This document shows positions 1 through 7,508 of a stretch of DNA of 64,000 bases, piece by piece. Origin of the DNA: Paracoccaceae bacterium. Lineage in GTDB: Bacteria; Pseudomonadota; Alphaproteobacteria; Rhodobacterales; Rhodobacteraceae. The notes under the pieces were generated by a model. That model was not told the origin of the DNA and ran no database searches. It was given only the letters and a program-made list of their open reading frames with translations. The stretch spans positions 1 to 64,000 of the forward strand of contig JAJEBQ010000043.1 of assembly GCA_022822495.1 (NCBI GenBank). The letters run 5' to 3'. Made by a program: the position numbers and the translations under genes. Within the stretch, counting starts at the first letter, position 1. Every line of letters begins with the position of its first letter.

Positions 1-110
1 AGATGCTCAAAGTGAAAAGCAGGGGGTATCGGAACAAGGAGCGGTTCATGACCGACATCTATTTCCATTTGGGCGGTCTGGACCTCTATCCCGAGGGTAC
101 CAACAGATGA
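1..110 (+). CDS. Transposase, C-terminal end only (cut by window edge)
   Basis: The open frame entering from the left edge ends at a TGA at 108-110. Its last 35 or so residues contain SRGYRNKERF and YFHLGGLDLYP, which resemble the extreme C terminus of ISL3-type DDE transposases. The rest of the gene lies outside the window, so completeness and activity cannot be judged. It is unrelated to the IS5-like transposases at 23-33 kb, whose C termini are different. The family assignment is from remembered sequence patterns only. Confidence 0.5.
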   Translation, partial: MLKVKSRGYRNKERFMTDIYFHLGGLDLYPEGTNR

Positions 111-225
111 ATTGCCCACTAAATAGGACGAAGAGCCAAAATTTTTATAGGTTAAGTTCTATAAAACAAAATTGAATGTTACTTTTTGTTTGACTTAAAC
201 ACTAAATTTATCGCGAATAAATTTA

Positions 226-250
226 GGGCATCTCCGTTAAATAGTTTGGT
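226..250 (+). repeat. Solo 5' end of an IS5-like element (relic)
   Basis: The sequence starting GGGCATCTCCGTTAAATAG closely matches the outer end of the IS copy at 31658-33017, whose reverse complement from 33017 begins GGGCATGTCTATTAAATAG. Both are preceded by a T/A-rich target-like motif (TTTA here, TTAA there). No transposase follows, so this is a truncated or deleted copy represented by one terminus. Confidence 0.55.
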
Positions 251-550
251 AATATACCCGATTAGCCAGAAATCTACTTTATTGATAACATTCAAAAAGG
301 GATTACATACTTGAATATATAAACCCTTTTAGCCCCCTTCTCATCGTTATTGGTAAGGTTTACCTAAATTATTCTCTTAACACCCTCAAATTTTCACTTA
401 ACCCCTCATTAAAAATCTCTTTAGAATACTCTTTTTTGCCATTTATAGAGCGTCAATCAGGAAAATGTTGATAAGACTGTTATACCGACAATTATTTTAA
501 ATCGCCTTATTTTAACCACTTTTATTTTGGTTTGTTGGCATAACACTTTT

Positions 551-752
551 TTAGGGGATTATATACTTGTTTCCTCAACTTTCCCTATCCATCCTTCCTT
601 GCCATGAATCGCCAGCCTTTCTTTGAACGAAAAAAATCCTTTTAATATGTTTTCATCGTAGACGCAGGGATAAAAAGGGTTTGGTGGTAGGCCGGTGGCT
701 TATGTCATTATAAAAATTCATGACATGGGTAAACAAGTATATAATCCCCTAA
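551..752. mobile_element. MITE-like element with 22-base perfect terminal inverted repeats
   Basis: Bases 551-572 (TTAGGGGATTATATACTTG...) are the exact reverse complement of bases 731-752. The 158 bases between them contain no open frame. If the element proper begins at GGGG and ends at CCCC, it is bounded on each side by TA, the target dinucleotide duplicated by IS630/Tc1-type transposases. That makes a non-autonomous IS630-type miniature element the simplest reading. No matching transposase is in the window, so the mobilising family is inferred. Confidence 0.6.
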
Positions 753-820
753 ATAATACCTCACTTCCATAAAGATAGAAGTGAAATAGTCACTATTTTG
801 AAACTTAACGTTGGTTTACC

Positions 821-1867
821 TCATTTTTTACAATTTTCTTCGAGTTTTAAATCTACAACCTCAACATTATCATCAATAATAGGGTTAACCATTTCTAAGC
901 TTGTAGCGATAGCTTGAACAAGTTTGTCAACCCTTTCAATATTTTTGGCACCTGCAAATACTGACCGAGCAGCCGAAGAAGGTTTAAGGAGAGATTTGGC
1001 CGCATTTGAATATTTTTCAAATGGAACCTGATCACTTGAATCAGCGCCCATGTTTTGAACTACACTGTCAACCCAGAAATAAATATCCTCAGATAATTGA
1101 ATATCGCTATGAACAGCATCTTTGATTGATCGAGGCCCCTCTTCCGTTATCGCGCGATAATTACCGGTAAGCAACATACTCCATTTGGCCATTGGTATAA
1201 AGAGTGATTCATGTACTTTCAACTTTACAGGTATTTCATTCCCATTGTAACGTGCGGCTATTATATCGCTTGCCAATGTATTGAGAATTTCATTATGCTT
1301 AGGCTTTGCAAACTTTGCAGCCTTGAAATTCGTTGGCAAACCGACATGAAGAAAATTCAATTTCTCTTCAGGAGGCCTGAACGCCTGGGGATCTGGGCTA
1401 CATAGGGTTATATTGTCAGGATCAAATTCATCCCACACCCTAGGTTCTGTATAGCAGGCTCTAAGTGGTTCGGTATCAAGTCCTGGAATTCTTTTGAGAT
1501 ATGCCAAAGGAGGCATATTCATTATTGACAGGCAAGGTTTCCCTGAAGAGGCAATCCTGTTCATAAGGTCCCAAACTGGTGGCGCTCCAAATTGAGGTTC
1601 CTGCATCGCCAAACCAATCATGTCATAATCATGAGGATCAGCTTGTTCAGGAGTCAGGGCATTAACCTTACCAGGAAGGTCAGAAGAATGAATCAAGTCG
1701 GGATCAGGAGCTCCACGTCTGGTTATCCGTATTATTGTCCCCTCATTGTTGATTAATTCTGCTTCTTCCGGCAAACAGACTAAAGTTGTGTTATGTCCTG
1801 CCATCAAGAGCTTGGTCGAGAGTAAAGACCCGTACGAGGCACCTAGAATTAAAACTTTATACGACAT
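821..1867 (-). CDS. Ketopantoate reductase-like NAD(P)-dependent oxidoreductase
   Basis: The 348-residue protein starts with a Rossmann strand and a glycine-rich nucleotide loop (VLILGASYGS, residues about 5-14), followed by a helix and TTLVC, the arrangement of PanE/ApbA-type reductases. The C-terminal half is helical with KLKVHESLFIPMAKWSMLLTGN, matching the place where PanE-like proteins carry their second domain. The first glycine of the usual GxGxxG is kept but the motif is loose, and the protein is longer than classic PanE at about 300 residues. The substrate is unknown, and opine or other hydroxy-acid dehydrogenase activity is possible. It stands alone on the minus strand, about 200 bases upstream of an SDR gene on the same strand, so the two may be co-transcribed. 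Confidence 0.6.
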   Translation of the reverse strand: MSYKVLILGASYGSLLSTKLLMAGHNTTLVCLPEEAELINNEGTIIRITRRGAPDPDLIHSSDLPGKVNALTPEQADPHDYDMIGLAMQEPQFGAPPVWDLMNRIASSGKPCLSIMNMPPLAYLKRIPGLDTEPLRACYTEPRVWDEFDPDNITLCSPDPQAFRPPEEKLNFLHVGLPTNFKAAKFAKPKHNEILNTLASDIIAARYNGNEIPVKLKVHESLFIPMAKWSMLLTGNYRAITEEGPRSIKDAVHSDIQLSEDIYFWVDSVVQNMGADSSDQVPFEKYSNAAKSLLKPSSAARSVFAGAKNIERVDKLVQAIATSLEMVNPIIDDNVEVVDLKLEENCKK

Positions 1868-2067
1868 TTGATTCCTTACATTTATTAATTAACTTCATTT
1901 CGCTAGTTGCTCATACTAAAACAACAGTTTGTTTGATTCACCAGATGGTACATTCAAACAAACCTTTCTTACCGCAAATAATTCCAGAGTAAGATTAAGT
2001 TTAAATTACCATTTATGGCCTCAAAAACACCTGCTACAAATATTTTTGAACTTTTTGGCTTGGAACC

Positions 2068-2826
2068 TCAAAACAGATCCGGTCTGATAGTAGTTACCGC
2101 ATTCAAACCCCCATCAACATCAATACATTGACCGGTAATAAACGAGGCTTGGTCTGAAGCCAACCAAAGTACAAAATTGGCTATATCTCTCGGAGTCCCC
2201 AACCTTTCTGACGGGTGTCTTTGAATGGCATCTTGTTCAGCCATGGCAGGATTTGATGCTGTTTCAAATGCTGTCTCAGTCATTTCTGTTCGTACCCATC
2301 CAGGACAAATTGAGTTACAGCGAATCTTTGGTCCATGATCCACAGCAATTGCCCGGGTAAGAGAATGAACAAATCCCTTGGAGGCTACGTAAATGGCCAT
2401 TCCGGGATCTGCTTTTTTGCCTGAAATCGAACCAATATTAATTATTGATCCCCCTTCTCCCTTTTCTATTTCCGGTATGAATTCCCTGCAAACATTGAAT
2501 ACTCCCTTGCAGTTGGTATCAATAAGTAGGCCCCAGTCATCTTCAGTCGTATCAACAATCGTTTTTTCAAGTTGTATTCCTGCATTGTTTACTATGAGTG
2601 ATACTGTACCAAAACTGTTTTGAATAAACCTGTGAAGGTCTCTCACATCATTTGCTTTAGAGACATCCGCCTTCATCCAGATTAATTGCGATGGGTAATT
2701 TTCTTGCACTTCATTACGACCACAGCAAATTACCTGATAGTCATCTCTTGATAGAACCAAGGCAATCTCCTTTCCGATACCACGGCTTGCCCCAGTTACC
2801 AAAGCAATTTTCTTTTTTGTATGCAT
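2068..2826 (-). CDS. Short-chain dehydrogenase/reductase (SDR family)
   Basis: This 252-residue protein has the full classical SDR signature. There is a cofactor loop GASRGIGKEI near residue 14, NNAG near residue 81, and the catalytic serine in IGSISG followed by YVASKG (YxxxK) near residue 145. A C-terminal FITGQCIDVDGG motif is typical of 3-oxoacyl-ACP reductase or sugar/alcohol dehydrogenase SDRs. The length is normal. The cofactor loop followed by a CCGRN stretch suggests NADP(H). The substrate cannot be told from sequence. The gene lies upstream of the PanE-like gene on the same strand with a gap of about 200 bases. Confidence 0.85.
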   Translation of the reverse strand: MHTKKKIALVTGASRGIGKEIALVLSRDDYQVICCGRNEVQENYPSQLIWMKADVSKANDVRDLHRFIQNSFGTVSLIVNNAGIQLEKTIVDTTEDDWGLLIDTNCKGVFNVCREFIPEIEKGEGGSIINIGSISGKKADPGMAIYVASKGFVHSLTRAIAVDHGPKIRCNSICPGWVRTEMTETAFETASNPAMAEQDAIQRHPSERLGTPRDIANFVLWLASDQASFITGQCIDVDGGLNAVTTIRPDLF

Positions 2827-3093
2827 TTTAGAAACCCTCTAAATCAGGATACAGAAGAGCATATTTTCTAAATATCGGAATTAAAACATTAATTATGGAT
2901 TAAACTCACATTAGGACTAGACCAGTTAAATTCACCAAAATCGCAATATTCCTGAATGTTACAATTTTTCAATTTTTGGAAAATTTTGGAAATGAGTACT
3001 TTTGATAAAATCGCACTATATTAGAAATTGAAGATTTCACCATTTCAGGAAAATTCAAAATATTTTGGAAAACACCAATTTGGCAGAAAAAGC

Positions 3094-3927
3094 ATGATTT
3101 ACAAATCCAGACAAAATTGGCTTGAAGCCAAAAACAAAAAAGTCATGCTTTTTGGTATGTCAGGTGTGGGTAAAACCCATGTTTCTAATATTCTGCGAAA
3201 CTCTGGCAATTGGTATCATTATTCGGTGGATTACCGTATAGGTACTCGTTACATGGGTGAGCATATTGTGGATAATTTCAAATTGGAAGCAATGAAAAAC
3301 CCCTTTTTGGCAAATTTGCTGAAATCTGACTCAATCTATATTTGTTCCAATATTTCCTTCAACAACCTTGATCCGCTGTCAACCTTCCTCGGCAAGTTGG
3401 GAAGTGAGGAACTGGGAGGGCTATCTTTTGAGGAATACACTCGCAGACAAAATATACATTTGAGATCTGAAATCAGATCCCTGGAGGATTCTCAACACTT
3501 CATTGATAGAGCAAAGGTTCTCTATGATTATGACCATTTTATCTGTGATACAGGTGGCTCTATTTGTGAAGTGATTGATCCGTTTGATCCTGATGATCCC
3601 CTCATGACTTTTCTATCTGAAATAATGCTCCCAGTTTGGATTGAACCATCTGCAGGCTGGAAGGAAAAATTGTTATTACGGTTCATAGATTCACCCAAAC
3701 CAATGTATTATCGTCCTGACTTTTTGGCCAAACAGGTTGAAGGTCTTGATATCAGTACCTTACATCCTGATGAGTTCAGTCGGTCCCTGTATCAGGACCT
3801 GGTTGAGGAACGAACACCTAGATACAAGGCTATGGCCGAGAATTGGGGAATTAAGATTGGGGTTGATGAATTGGACGCTGTAAAAAATGAGGAACAATTT
3901 ATAAATCTGATTGCCGTGAGGTTGTAA
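3094..3927 (+). CDS. P-loop ATPase, conserved neighbour of MetA in alphaproteobacteria
   Basis: The protein carries a Walker A motif GMSGVGKT about 20 residues after the proposed start, then HYSVDYRIGTRYMGE and a strongly conserved-looking ICDTGGSICEVIDP stretch that probably includes the Walker B acidic residues. I recognise it as a conserved hypothetical ATPase of alphaproteobacteria; no activity is established. An upstream in-frame ATG at 3028 would add 22 residues with no conserved character, so the ATG at 3094 (MIYKSRQNWL) is preferred. The gene ends 29 bases before metA on the same strand, so the two are likely co-transcribed. A link to methionine synthesis is inferred from position only. 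Confidence 0.75.
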   Translation: MIYKSRQNWLEAKNKKVMLFGMSGVGKTHVSNILRNSGNWYHYSVDYRIGTRYMGEHIVDNFKLEAMKNPFLANLLKSDSIYICSNISFNNLDPLSTFLGKLGSEELGGLSFEEYTRRQNIHLRSEIRSLEDSQHFIDRAKVLYDYDHFICDTGGSICEVIDPFDPDDPLMTFLSEIMLPVWIEPSAGWKEKLLLRFIDSPKPMYYRPDFLAKQVEGLDISTLHPDEFSRSLYQDLVEERTPRYKAMAENWGIKIGVDELDAVKNEEQFINLIAVRL

Positions 3928-3956
3928 ATGATCCAGACCCTAACTGAAAATATATT

Positions 3957-4901
3957 ATGCCCATAGTGATACCAGACAGCTTACCCGCCTTCAAAATCCT
4001 TAAAAAAGAGGGTGTCCAGGTCATGTCAGAAAAACGTGCTCTCAGACAGGACATAAGACCTCTGGAAATCGGATTGTTGAATCTCATGCCGAACAAGGTG
4101 GATACGGAAACACAATTCATAAGATTAATTGGCTCCACACCGCTTCAAATAAATTTCACTCTCATTCGTATGACAGAACATGTCTCCAAATCAACGCCGA
4201 TGGAGTACTTGGATGAATTTTATGTAACATACAATGATATCAAGGATCAAAAGTTTGATGGCCTGATCATAACGGGTGCCCCGATAGAACATCTTCCATA
4301 TGAAGAAATCTATTACTGGCAGGAACTTTGTGAAGTCTTTAACTGGACCCAAACCAATGTCCATGCAACTTTTGGTATTTGCTGGGGTGGCATGGCCATG
4401 ATGTACTATTGGTATAATTTACCCAAGGTTCAGTTTGACCGCAAGCTGTTTGGCTGTTTTCCTCTTGATAATTACAACCCCACCTCGCCCTTTTTGCGAG
4501 GGTTTTCGGATAATGTTTATATCCCTGTCAGCAGATGGGCTGGAATGAATCAAGATGATATGGATCAGACTGAGGGACTAACTACTTTATTGGGATCAAA
4601 AGAGACAGGCCCCTGTCTTATCGAGGATACGAAGTTTCATGCTCTTTATATAATGAACCATTTTGAGTACAGTACGGAAACCCTCTTGAATGAGTACAAA
4701 CGTGATCTTGCGGCTGAGGATATTGAGATACAGCCTCCCAAGAATTATTTTCCTGATGACAATCCTGAATTGATTCCTCTTAATAAATGGCGAAGCAATG
4801 GGCATTTGCTCTATTCCAACTGGATCAATAATATTTATCAAACAACCGAGTTCAACCTCGCCAAAATTGCGAGTGAAAGGACTGATGGGAGTACAAAATA
4901 G
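3957..4901 (+). CDS. metA: Homoserine O-acyltransferase MetA (probably acetyl-CoA specific)
   Basis: MetA acylates L-homoserine in the first committed step of methionine synthesis. The 314-residue protein shows the family hallmarks: MPIVIPDSLPA at the N terminus, the nucleophile elbow FGICWGGMA with Cys142, and the downstream catalytic His-x-Glu in NHFEY. Residue 111 is glutamate (GAPIEHLPYEE). In characterised MetA proteins Glu111 goes with acetyl-CoA and Gly111, as in E. coli, with succinyl-CoA, so this is more likely an O-acetyltransferase than a succinyltransferase. It follows the conserved P-loop ATPase gene and precedes a TetR regulator by 17 bases. No SAM or other methionine riboswitch is apparent upstream. 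Confidence 0.93.
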   Translation: MPIVIPDSLPAFKILKKEGVQVMSEKRALRQDIRPLEIGLLNLMPNKVDTETQFIRLIGSTPLQINFTLIRMTEHVSKSTPMEYLDEFYVTYNDIKDQKFDGLIITGAPIEHLPYEEIYYWQELCEVFNWTQTNVHATFGICWGGMAMMYYWYNLPKVQFDRKLFGCFPLDNYNPTSPFLRGFSDNVYIPVSRWAGMNQDDMDQTEGLTTLLGSKETGPCLIEDTKFHALYIMNHFEYSTETLLNEYKRDLAAEDIEIQPPKNYFPDDNPELIPLNKWRSNGHLLYSNWINNIYQTTEFNLAKIASERTDGSTK

Positions 4902-4918
4902 ATCCTGTGTGAATAGTT

Positions 4919-5527
4919 ATGGTCGGAAGCAATTATCACCATGGTGATTTGAAAAATGCCTTAAAGGAAGTAGCGCTTGACCTGGTTGTTGAGATGGGGC
5001 CTCAAGCCTTTACTCTTTCGGCTGCAGCCAAGCGTGTTGGTGTATCTCCTGGTGCACCCTATCGCCACTTTAAATCGAAGGAAGAATTACTTCAAGCTAT
5101 AGCTCTAGAAGGGTTTTCCAAGTTCGGCTCCAAATTGAAACATGCCTATCAATCTAATGCAGACAACCCCAAGGAAGCATTTAGGTCAACCGGCAAAGCC
5201 TATTTGGACTTTGCCAGAGAATTTCCAGGTCATTACATCATTATGTTTGAATCGGGTATTACACTAAAAGATCATCCCGAACTTGCAGAGAAAGCCAAAA
5301 AGGTAAAAGATATCCTTTATACGGCAATTGAACGCATGATTAAACTCCCAAACAAATCTGACCTCCCACCAGTTTCTCTGATTTGTGATCATGTCTGGGC
5401 ACTAAGTCACGGGGTAGTTGAACTTTATGGCCGAAAATCGTTTGGATCGAGTAGCAAAGAGACCTCCGAAGAAATATTGGAATCTGGAGTGGGGTATTAT
5501 CTACGCGGTTTGGGATTATTTTTGTAA
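4919..5527 (+). CDS. TetR/AcrR-family transcriptional regulator
   Basis: The N terminus of this 202-residue protein is a TetR DNA-binding domain with a helix-turn-helix, FTLSAAAKRVGVSPGAPYRHFKSKEELLQAI, at about residues 38-68. The long helical C terminus (FAREFPGHYIIMFESG) resembles the WHG/TetR_C_33-type ligand domain. The gene starts 17 bases after metA and may be read from the same transcript. A 9+9-base palindrome lies just downstream in front of the DUF2852 gene and could be its operator. Ligand and targets are unknown. Confidence 0.85.
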   Translation: MVGSNYHHGDLKNALKEVALDLVVEMGPQAFTLSAAAKRVGVSPGAPYRHFKSKEELLQAIALEGFSKFGSKLKHAYQSNADNPKEAFRSTGKAYLDFAREFPGHYIIMFESGITLKDHPELAEKAKKVKDILYTAIERMIKLPNKSDLPPVSLICDHVWALSHGVVELYGRKSFGSSSKETSEEILESGVGYYLRGLGLFL

Positions 5528-5545
5528 TTTGGTCTTGAATAATGT

Positions 5546-5568
5546 TAATGTAAAATACATTTACATTA
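5546..5568. promoter_or_regulatory. Palindrome, candidate TetR operator
   Basis: TAATGTAAA at 5546-5554 and TTTACATTA at 5560-5568 are perfect inverted repeats separated by five bases. The site lies between the TetR gene and the DUF2852 gene, where an operator for the adjacent regulator would be expected. Binding by this TetR is inference. A related TGTAAA-N12-TTTACA arrangement is seen at 22213-22236. Confidence 0.4.
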
Positions 5569-5614
5569 TGAATAAAATTTACAGAATTTTTTTTACTCAT
5601 AAAGGGAGAATAGA

Positions 5615-5968
5615 ATGGATAAAATTAAACAGACTTTGAACAGCGTAATTGATTGGATTGATAATCAAGGCATCCTGGCATGGATTGCTGTCATGGTGAT
5701 CTCCTTTATCATGTTCTGGCCTATTGGTTTGGGGGTTCTGTTTTTCCTCATATGGAGTAATCGTTTTGGTAAAGGACCTAAAAAAAAATTAGATAACGAT
5801 TTACCCTTGATCGAAAACTCGGCTTTTGAAAAATATAAAACCGAAACACTCAATCGTCTTGCTCAGGAGCAAAAGGAATTTGAGGAATTTATGAGTAAAT
5901 TAAAAGCTGCCAAGGATCAGCAGGAATTTGACCGTTTCATGGAGCAAAGAAAAGCAACAAACTCTTGA
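5615..5968 (+). CDS. DUF2852 family membrane protein
   Basis: This is a small, 117-residue protein. One long hydrophobic stretch at about residues 20-47 contains the FWPIGLGVLFFLIW pattern typical of DUF2852. A charged C-terminal half follows with a heptad-like run rich in E, K and Q (EQKEFEEFMSKLKAAKDQQEFDRFM), probably a coiled coil in the cytoplasm. A GGGAGA ribosome site precedes the ATG. The family is common in alphaproteobacteria and has no established function. The palindrome just upstream suggests control by the preceding TetR regulator. Confidence 0.8.
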   Translation: MDKIKQTLNSVIDWIDNQGILAWIAVMVISFIMFWPIGLGVLFFLIWSNRFGKGPKKKLDNDLPLIENSAFEKYKTETLNRLAQEQKEFEEFMSKLKAAKDQQEFDRFMEQRKATNS

Positions 5969-6048
5969 ATGGAACACAGTTGTTAAATTCAGTATTCCTC
6001 GTTAGGGGTTCCTGATATACCTATGAACCACGTTTATGGGTAAGGAGT

Positions 6049-6252
6049 TTACTTCTTACCCTTTCTTCTTACACATTCCAGGTAGACATCAACACTCGCA
6101 AGGGCCAGGACGAACAGCACAATAACCAGAAAAGGCAATCCACCTGTGAAACCTGCAAACCCAGTGATAATACTGTGGGCAAGCCCCAAAACAAAAACCC
6201 CAAAGAGTGCTGTGCAACCTACGCTGATAATGAGTTTTGTCATGTAATTCAT
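6049..6252 (-). CDS. Small membrane protein of unknown function
   Basis: This is a 67-residue protein with two hydrophobic segments, at about residues 6-30 and 37-58, joined by a glycine-rich turn (FAGFTGG), and a basic tail RRKGKK. The topology suggests a helical hairpin with a cytoplasmic C terminus. It is not recognised as a named family. It is 23 bases from the start-distal end of the amidase-like gene on the same strand and could be the last gene of the TRAP operon. Confidence 0.5.
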   Translation of the reverse strand: MNYMTKLIISVGCTALFGVFVLGLAHSIITGFAGFTGGLPFLVIVLFVLALASVDVYLECVRRKGKK

Positions 6253-6275
6253 AAAAGCAAAATCTCCATCAAAAA

Positions 6276-7508
6276 TTACTCATGTTCATTTTCTAAGTTG
6301 TAGGGTTTCATTTGATTAACTATCCAGTTTGCAGTTCGGAAGAGACGATCATCTTCCCAAAATTTACCAATAATTAATAGACCAACAGGGTTCCCTTCCT
6401 CATCCATCAAAATCGGTAGAGAGATTTGTGGCAAGCCACAATATTCAGCAATCATTGTGATGGGAGGAAAAGTAGGATCCTCTCCCCCTAGTGTCGCTGG
6501 AAGGACTATACAGTCATAATCTAAAAAGAATCTTTCAAAAAATCTTCCCCAATGTCGGTAGAGGTCTTCCAGAGTGCTGCAGGTCCTTTCACCCACTGGT
6601 CTTTTTTCACCTGGGCGAAACATTTCTACGAGGACATTTTCCCTGATATTGGATTCTGGCAATTGCCCCTCATATGCCACTCTCGCTTCCTGAAATTCCT
6701 TTGCAACCAATTCAAAGTCAGACATTTGAACCCGCTCTAAATGAGAGCCTAGTTGGGCAATGGTATCGTCGAAATCCTTAAGATAATCTGTTCTGTAACC
6801 AATACCGGTTAAATCAAAGGTACTCAATGTCGGTTCTATAGGGGGTTGCTTTTGACAGTTTTCTACCAATCTGGGTGGCGGATAGGGAAGGCTAAAATTA
6901 GCCCATGAATCATATTGTGCAATTGCATCGCCTAAATAGGCCAACCCATCTAAATAATTGGCAAAAACACCTATCCTGTAATCCTCATATTCAGTTGTGA
7001 TGCCATGGCACGAAACAATACCGGCTGAGGGCACATAGGAAAACAATCCTGCTTCGGAAGCTTTGGGGGTAAATTCATAACCATAGCCGATACAAGCTGA
7101 AAGGCTTAATTGAAGTTTGCTGATCGCTGAAGTATTGGCAGAAATACCCGCACTTAGATAAGTATCAAAAGACTTTGGGGACCTATTATGACTTTTAGTT
7201 GGATGGTAATAAGCGGGTACGGCTCCATTCGTGAGCAACTTCTCTTCCAAGGTTGAATTTCCTGAATGATTAATCGGTTTGCCAAAATTTAAGCCTACCG
7301 GGATACCATGTAATACCCCCATGGGTTTGCCATGTAATTTAATCAAATCAAGCAAGGCTACTCGTTTTTTATCTAACCAAAATTCCTTACCTTTTTTACT
7401 TCCAATGACTCGGGACGCCATTTTTTCTGAAGTTAATGACCCCTCTGCTATTTCATCAAGTACTTTACAAATCGAAAAAGGGTCTAAATCTTCGTTTTGC
7501 ATAAGCAT
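6276..7508 (-). CDS. Amidase-fold protein lacking the amidase catalytic motifs
   Basis: The 410-residue protein aligns by eye with amidase-signature enzymes at both ends: DPFSICKVLDEIAEGSLTSE, GKPMGVLHGIPVG near residue 61, and a C-terminal YDCIVLPATLGGEDPTF and GLPQISLPI region. However, the catalytic lysine expected in GIPVGxKD is Asn74 (GIPVGLNFGKPI). The serine-rich GGSSSG core carrying the nucleophile is absent; that region reads RSPKSFDTYLSAGISANTSA. The Ser-cisSer-Lys triad is therefore missing while the reading frame is intact and of normal length. It directly abuts dctM, the stop codon touching the start, as the last large gene of the TRAP operon. A binding or regulatory role is more likely than amide hydrolysis. 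Confidence 0.7.
   Translation of the reverse strand: MLMQNEDLDPFSICKVLDEIAEGSLTSEKMASRVIGSKKGKEFWLDKKRVALLDLIKLHGKPMGVLHGIPVGLNFGKPINHSGNSTLEEKLLTNGAVPAYYHPTKSHNRSPKSFDTYLSAGISANTSAISKLQLSLSACIGYGYEFTPKASEAGLFSYVPSAGIVSCHGITTEYEDYRIGVFANYLDGLAYLGDAIAQYDSWANFSLPYPPPRLVENCQKQPPIEPTLSTFDLTGIGYRTDYLKDFDDTIAQLGSHLERVQMSDFELVAKEFQEARVAYEGQLPESNIRENVLVEMFRPGEKRPVGERTCSTLEDLYRHWGRFFERFFLDYDCIVLPATLGGEDPTFPPITMIAEYCGLPQISLPILMDEEGNPVGLLIIGKFWEDDRLFRTANWIVNQMKPYNLENEHE

Larger units (their letters stand above)
111..820. other. Gene-free AT-rich stretch with mobile-element relics
   Basis: No credible gene is seen here. The stretch holds an IS end relic near 226, a small imperfect hairpin at about 294-330 (AAAAGGG against CCCTTTT), and a 202-base element with perfect terminal inverted repeats at 551-752. 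A degenerate third version of that element's terminus, GGGATTACATACTTG, lies at 299-313. The region reads as a landing zone for mobile elements next to the transposase tail. Confidence 0.6.
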
